Assembly: GCA_903934875.1 (NCBI GenBank)
Contig: CAIZPP010000005.1
Coordinates: 1 to 45,944, forward strand
DNA length: 45,944 nt
Source: an uncultured Methylococcaceae bacterium
GTDB lineage: Bacteria; Pseudomonadota; Gammaproteobacteria; Methylococcales; Methylococcaceae
Direction of reading: 5' to 3'
Position 1 is the first letter of the stretch; every line of letters starts with the position of its first letter. Of this stretch, positions 42,740-45,944 are shown one piece after another. Under the pieces are notes generated by a model that was not told where the DNA came from, made no database searches, and saw only the letters and a program-made list of their open reading frames with translations. The translations under genes were made by a program, and so were the position numbers.

Positions 42740-43146
42740 TAGGGCAAAAACTCGAATCCTTGCGTCGCTGTCTCCGCCGGGTAAAAGACAAATGCCCGAA
42801 GGATGTGGATACGTTGTTGAAAGATTACGATGCCCAGGATATTCTTGCGCTAAACCTGACGCGCGCCGTTCAACTTTGTGTTGATATAGGGGCGCATCTT
42901 GTGGCAGGAACCCAACTTTCTCCACCGGACACTATGGGGCAAACATTTGATATTTTAATGGAAGCTGGAATCATCAATGCCGATCTGGCCCGACGCATGA
43001 AAAAGGCGGTAGGATTTCGGAATTTGGCTATTCATAACTACGATGCCATCAACTGGGCCATTGTTTACGCGATAGCCCGATACCGATTGACGGACTTTGA
43101 GGATTTTGCCAAGGCGATTGTGTTGGCATCATTTGATGAGATATAA
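42724..43146 (+). CDS. hepT: HepT-like HEPN toxin
   Basis: This 140-aa HEPN RNase has the R-x4-H-x-Y motif as VGFRNLAIHNYDAINW near residues 96-111 and the family-typical DTMGQTFDILMEAGII (about 69-84) and LNLTRAVQLCVDIGAHL. It overlaps the mntA-like gene by 16 bp, so the two are co-translated. The toxin cuts RNA (tRNA in known cases) and is silenced by MntA AMPylating its Tyr. The module sits between an intact and a decayed Rpn-like gene. Confidence 0.87.
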   Translation: MDWSLIGQKLESLRRCLRRVKDKCPKDVDTLLKDYDAQDILALNLTRAVQLCVDIGAHLVAGTQLSPPDTMGQTFDILMEAGIINADLARRMKKAVGFRNLAIHNYDAINWAIVYAIARYRLTDFEDFAKAIVLASFDEI

Positions 43147-43227
43147 ATTAAACAAATCCTCCAATCGCTTAAAATCAGCATTACTGAAATCGCTAAAGTG
43201 TCATGGTTAAATAAGGCATAGAAGACA

Positions 43228-43791
43228 ATGGACCATGACCAAGCTTTCACGAACCTCATCCTCGACTATCCTGCTGAGTCTCCGGAGTTTTTTGCCGGTG
43301 CCAGTGGCTTGGTCGGTGCAAACATTAGGCCCGTTCGGGAGGAGCAGTTGCAAAAGGTTCTGGCTGGGTAGTCGCTACCGGAAATTGGATGTGCCCTTAA
43401 AGGTTGAATGGCCGGATGGGCGCAAGCCGGCGGCGGTGTTCGTGGTGGAGGAAGAAACCGAACCTAGGCGAAATACGCTGAATTCATCGACAACTACTCC
43501 GGTTTGCGCGAAGACGAGGTGGCTCGTTACCACGCCGAATATAGCGAGAACACGGGGGACAACACCATGGGTTTAGTGGCAACATTATTTGAAGAAGGCT
43601 GGCAGAAAGGCCGACATGAGGGTCGGCAAAGGGAGGGTCCGCGCTGCCGCTACGGCTGCTGGAACTTCGCTTTGGACCGCTGGCAGAAGCCCCTGCGGGA
43701 GCGGATGCGGTCTGCAGACGCAGGAATCCTGTTGCTGTGGAGCGAACGCATTCTGACTGCGGCGGCACTAGAGGATGTGGTCAAAAGGTAA
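43228..43791 (+). pseudogene. Decayed second copy of the Rpn/DUF4351-type gene
   Basis: ATG 43228 begins MDHDQAFTNLILDYPAESPEFF, nearly the start of the 41257 gene. It shifts at CTGGCTGGGTAG (about 43361-43372), where the other copy reads CTGGGTAGC. It also lacks about 340 bp after GAAACCGAACC, and its GRxEG repeat has shrunk to about two units with another frameshift. Recognisable text continues in other frames to EDVVK and a stop at 43791. Loss of function is clear. Confidence 0.88.
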
Positions 43792-43932
43792 ATGAAACAA
43801 ATCCTCAAAACAGACGGTTTGCTGCCCACGGTCGAGACCGTGTTCAATAAAATCGACCAGCCGCTGCCGCTGGGTTACTCCAATGACAGCGTTTTCATCT
43901 TTAAAATATACCTAAAACTGATATTCAGTTAA
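43792..43932 (+). pseudogene. Short ORF truncated by a MITE-like element, unidentified
   Basis: ATG 43792, right after the pseudogene stop, reads MKQILKTDGLLPTVETVFNK and IDQPLPLGYSN before entering the element at 43885, which adds DSVFIFKIYLKLIFS and a stop. It looks like the N-terminus of a gene cut by the element. I do not recognise the family. Confidence 0.35.
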
Positions 43933-44006
43933 CCCTCCAGGTTAACCGAATAATTTGCGCTATCATGCCCACTATTAAGTAACTCTTTGATGCTGAAAAA
44001 GCTATA
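43885..44006. repeat. MITE-like element, alpha type, overlapping the heparinase start
   Basis: This 122-bp element has left end GACAGCGTTTTCATC, an internal palindrome (GATATTCAGTTAACC...) and right end CTTTGATGCTGAAAAAGCTATA, a diverged form of CTTTGATGTTGAAAACGCTGTA. The ATG of the next gene (43990) is the ATG within the terminal repeat. Confidence 0.82.
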
Positions 44007-45774
44007 TTTTACGATAAAGCATTTAAAGCCGATCCAGCTATTCGGACGATTGCGCTTTCGCTTGTCGTTCCCCAAACCCGACCTTGCACAGGCTCCGCCG
44101 TTACGCGGGCTTTCCGGCGTTTGGGTGGTTCCGGCCCGGCGGAGGGCAAGTATGCTGGGGGTTGGATGCTGCCGCTTTCTGAACGAAACACACGATATAA
44201 CGTCCCCTGCGTGTTGGAATGACCAGGCACTGGAAAAACTTTGGCTGTATAATCTGCATTACTTTGACGATCTCAATGCCGTGAGTGCAGGGGATCGCAC
44301 GCGCTGGCAACAGTTGTTGATGGCCCGTTGGGTTGGGGAGAATCCACCCGCCAAGGGCGTCGGTTGGGAGCCTTATCCCACCTCTTTGCGCATCGTGAAT
44401 TGGATCAAGTGGGTTCTGGCGGGCAACCCTTTGCAACCGGAATGCCTGCATAGCTTGGCAGTGCAGACGCGCTGGTTGGCTAAACGCCTGGAGGTCCACC
44501 TGCTCGGCAACCATTTATTCGCCAACGCCAAGGCGCTGGTGTTCGCCGGCTTGTTCTTCGAGGGGGTGGAGGCTTCGGTTTGGCTGGAGACGGGCATGGA
44601 TATTCTGGCACGGGAAATTCCCGAGCAGGTGCTTACCGACGGAGGACAGTTTGAGCGCAGCACGATGTATCATGCCTTGGCTTTGGAAGACTTGCTGGAT
44701 TTGGCAAATTTGGCGGCTGCTTATGCAGCTGCGATTCCCAGCCATCGGTGCAGTTTTGTCGCCAACTGGGCGGAGACGGTTGGACGGATGCGCCGCTGGC
44801 TGGCCGCTATGTGCCATCCAGACGGAGAGCTTGGATTTTTCAATGACACGGCCATAGGCATTGCGCCCCCGCCCGCAGAATTGGAGGAATATGCCAGGCG
44901 GTTGTGGCCGGAACAGGCAAACAGCGGGGTCGATCTGTCGGAAGGGCAGGAGTCTGCAACGGCTTGCCGCTATCTGCTGCTTGCCGATAGCGGATATATC
45001 CGCGTGTGCTGGGGGGAAATGGTGGCGTTGCTTGATGTTGCGCCGGTAGGCCCGGATTACCTGCCGGGTCATGCCCATGCCGATAGCCTTAGCTTCGAGC
45101 TTTCCCTGTTCGGTCGGCGGGTATTGGTGAATTCCGGCATTTCCCGCTATGGCGTGGGGCCGGAGCGGTTGCGGCAACGGGGAACTGCGGCGCACAACAC
45201 CGTCGCCATCAATGGGCAGGATTCGTCGGAAGTGTGGGGTGGATTTCGGGTGGCCCGCCGAGCAAAGCCTTTTGGCTTGCGCATTGAGGAGGGTGAAAAA
45301 AATTTGAAGGTGGCCTGTGCCCACAACGGCTATACGCGCCTCCCAGGAAAACCGGTGCATAGGCGCGAGTGGCGTTTTTCGCCGGGGGCGCTGGAAATTG
45401 TCGATACTATCGAAGGTGGGTTCGCAGAGGCGGTGGGCCGTCTGTTTTTCCATCCGGATTTGCGCTTGCGCCCCCGAGGATTGGGCGATGGCAGCAATTC
45501 CCGATTTGAGTCTGGCACCGGGATTGAGGTCATAGAAGGCAGAGATAAGTTTAAAACCTTCCCAAGTTCTCTTCGTAAAGGAGGGCAGGGGGGGCATGAG
45601 GGCGATGTTGAAGGAACAGCCGGAAACCGACTATACTGGCAAGTTGAGGGTGCGGAAGATAGCATCGTAGAAACAGTCTACCACCCCGAATTTGGCCTTG
45701 ATGTGCCCAACCAATGCTTGGAAATGCGCTTTTCCCAATCGGTTTGCAGGGTGCGTTTAACTTGGGATAAGTAA
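43990..45774 (+). CDS. Heparinase II/III-family protein
   Basis: This 594-aa protein has the N-terminal helical domain of heparinase II/III and alginate-lyase-like cluster proteins (LFGRLRFRL, LWLYNLHYFDDL, WEPYPTSLRIVNWIKW, LLGNHLFANAKAL) and the C-terminal domain with YLPGHAHADSLSFEL (HxHxD, about 355) and RGTAAHNTVAINGQDSSEVWG (about 396). No signal peptide is obvious. The first six codons (MLKKLY) come from the right end of a repeat element. A stretch near 522-540 (FKTFPSSLRKGGQGG) looks like an inserted repeat-derived segment and contains a G7 run. It may act as a lyase or a non-catalytic glycan-assembly factor. Confidence 0.85.
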   Translation: MLKKLYFTIKHLKPIQLFGRLRFRLSFPKPDLAQAPPLRGLSGVWVVPARRRASMLGVGCCRFLNETHDITSPACWNDQALEKLWLYNLHYFDDLNAVSAGDRTRWQQLLMARWVGENPPAKGVGWEPYPTSLRIVNWIKWVLAGNPLQPECLHSLAVQTRWLAKRLEVHLLGNHLFANAKALVFAGLFFEGVEASVWLETGMDILAREIPEQVLTDGGQFERSTMYHALALEDLLDLANLAAAYAAAIPSHRCSFVANWAETVGRMRRWLAAMCHPDGELGFFNDTAIGIAPPPAELEEYARRLWPEQANSGVDLSEGQESATACRYLLLADSGYIRVCWGEMVALLDVAPVGPDYLPGHAHADSLSFELSLFGRRVLVNSGISRYGVGPERLRQRGTAAHNTVAINGQDSSEVWGGFRVARRAKPFGLRIEEGEKNLKVACAHNGYTRLPGKPVHRREWRFSPGALEIVDTIEGGFAEAVGRLFFHPDLRLRPRGLGDGSNSRFESGTGIEVIEGRDKFKTFPSSLRKGGQGGHEGDVEGTAGNRLYWQVEGAEDSIVETVYHPEFGLDVPNQCLEMRFSQSVCRVRLTWDK

Positions 45775-45813
45775 GGGGTCATAAGTTTTTTAACAACTAA
45801 GAAATTAAACAAA

Positions 45814-45938
45814 TACAGCATTTTCAACATCAAAGAGTTACTTGATAGAAGGACACTCAATCAAACCATCCTGTGTGTGAACTGCTTTGCAAAATGATAT
45901 AACTTAACAAGTAACTATTCGATATTAAAAACGCTGTA
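45814..45938. repeat. MITE-like element with two long ends
   Basis: This 125-bp element starts TACAGCATTTTCAACATC and ends ATATTAAAAACGCTGTA; TA at both edges. Unlike most copies, both ends carry the long (about 31 bp) terminal repeat including GTTACTTG and its complement, around a beta-type middle (ATGATATAACTTAAC). Confidence 0.88.
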
Positions 45939-45944
45939 ACTAGC

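Overview
The window looks like a gammaproteobacterial chromosome segment. The housekeeping pair NnrDE and TsaE has gammaproteobacterial character, and an EPS secretion operon, an O-antigen-type cluster and accessory Rpn/PD-(D/E)XK-like proteins with GRQEG or WDEQNRR repeats are common in methanotrophs (Methylococcales) and other environmental Gammaproteobacteria. The genus is a guess; no rRNA or tRNA gene was seen.

Layout. (1) 1-3.5 kb: a palindromic repeat, NAD(P)HX repair enzyme, tsaE, and on the minus strand a WecA/MraY-type polyprenyl-phosphate sugar-1-phosphate transferase. (2) 3.5-4.3 kb: a long gene-free stretch. (3) 4.3-17.1 kb, all plus strand: an exopolysaccharide operon with an exported Ala-rich 15-residue-repeat protein, a Wzy/ligase-like membrane protein, a beta-barrel outer-membrane protein, a Poly_export protein, a Wzc-type BY-kinase, its PHP-type tyrosine phosphatase, a VpsP-like protein, and two secreted proteins (carbohydrate-binding-like and lyase-like). 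(4) 17.4-23.7 kb: a CDP-sugar cassette (rfbF, rfbG, cupin epimerase, C-methyltransferase, then an SDR and a CmcI-type methyltransferase) interrupted by a repeat element and a decayed MNT/HEPN module. (5) 23.8-26.7 kb: an internally deleted PD-(D/E)XK-like gene and a giant flippase with a duplicated N-terminal half. (6) 26.7-32.8 kb: an AT-rich block (FkbM methyltransferase, glycosyltransferases, Wzy-like polymerase, methyltransferase), probably acquired separately. (7) 33-45.8 kb: glycosyltransferases, an AsnB-type amidotransferase, methyltransferase, Gfo/Idh oxidoreductase and heparinase II/III protein, interspersed with two more MNT/HEPN modules and an intact/decayed pair of Rpn-like genes.

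Together the genes could assemble a lipid-linked repeat unit containing a C-methylated 6-deoxyhexose (WecA-like initiation, several glycosyltransferases and methyltransferases), flip it (Wzx-like), polymerise it (Wzy-like) and export it (Wza/Wzc-like with phosphatase control).

The most striking non-genic feature is a family of about 120-150 bp elements with ends TACAGCGTTTT...AAAACGCTGTA and TA at both edges (MITE-like). At least nine intact or near-intact elements, plus fragments, lie in this window. Several form gene boundaries: they supply or abut start codons (12092, 13139, 43990, perhaps 146) and supply stop codons (12838, 32841). Other highlights are the 1.5x flippase, reciprocal decay of MNT/HEPN partners, and G7-G10 tracts inside surface-polysaccharide genes.
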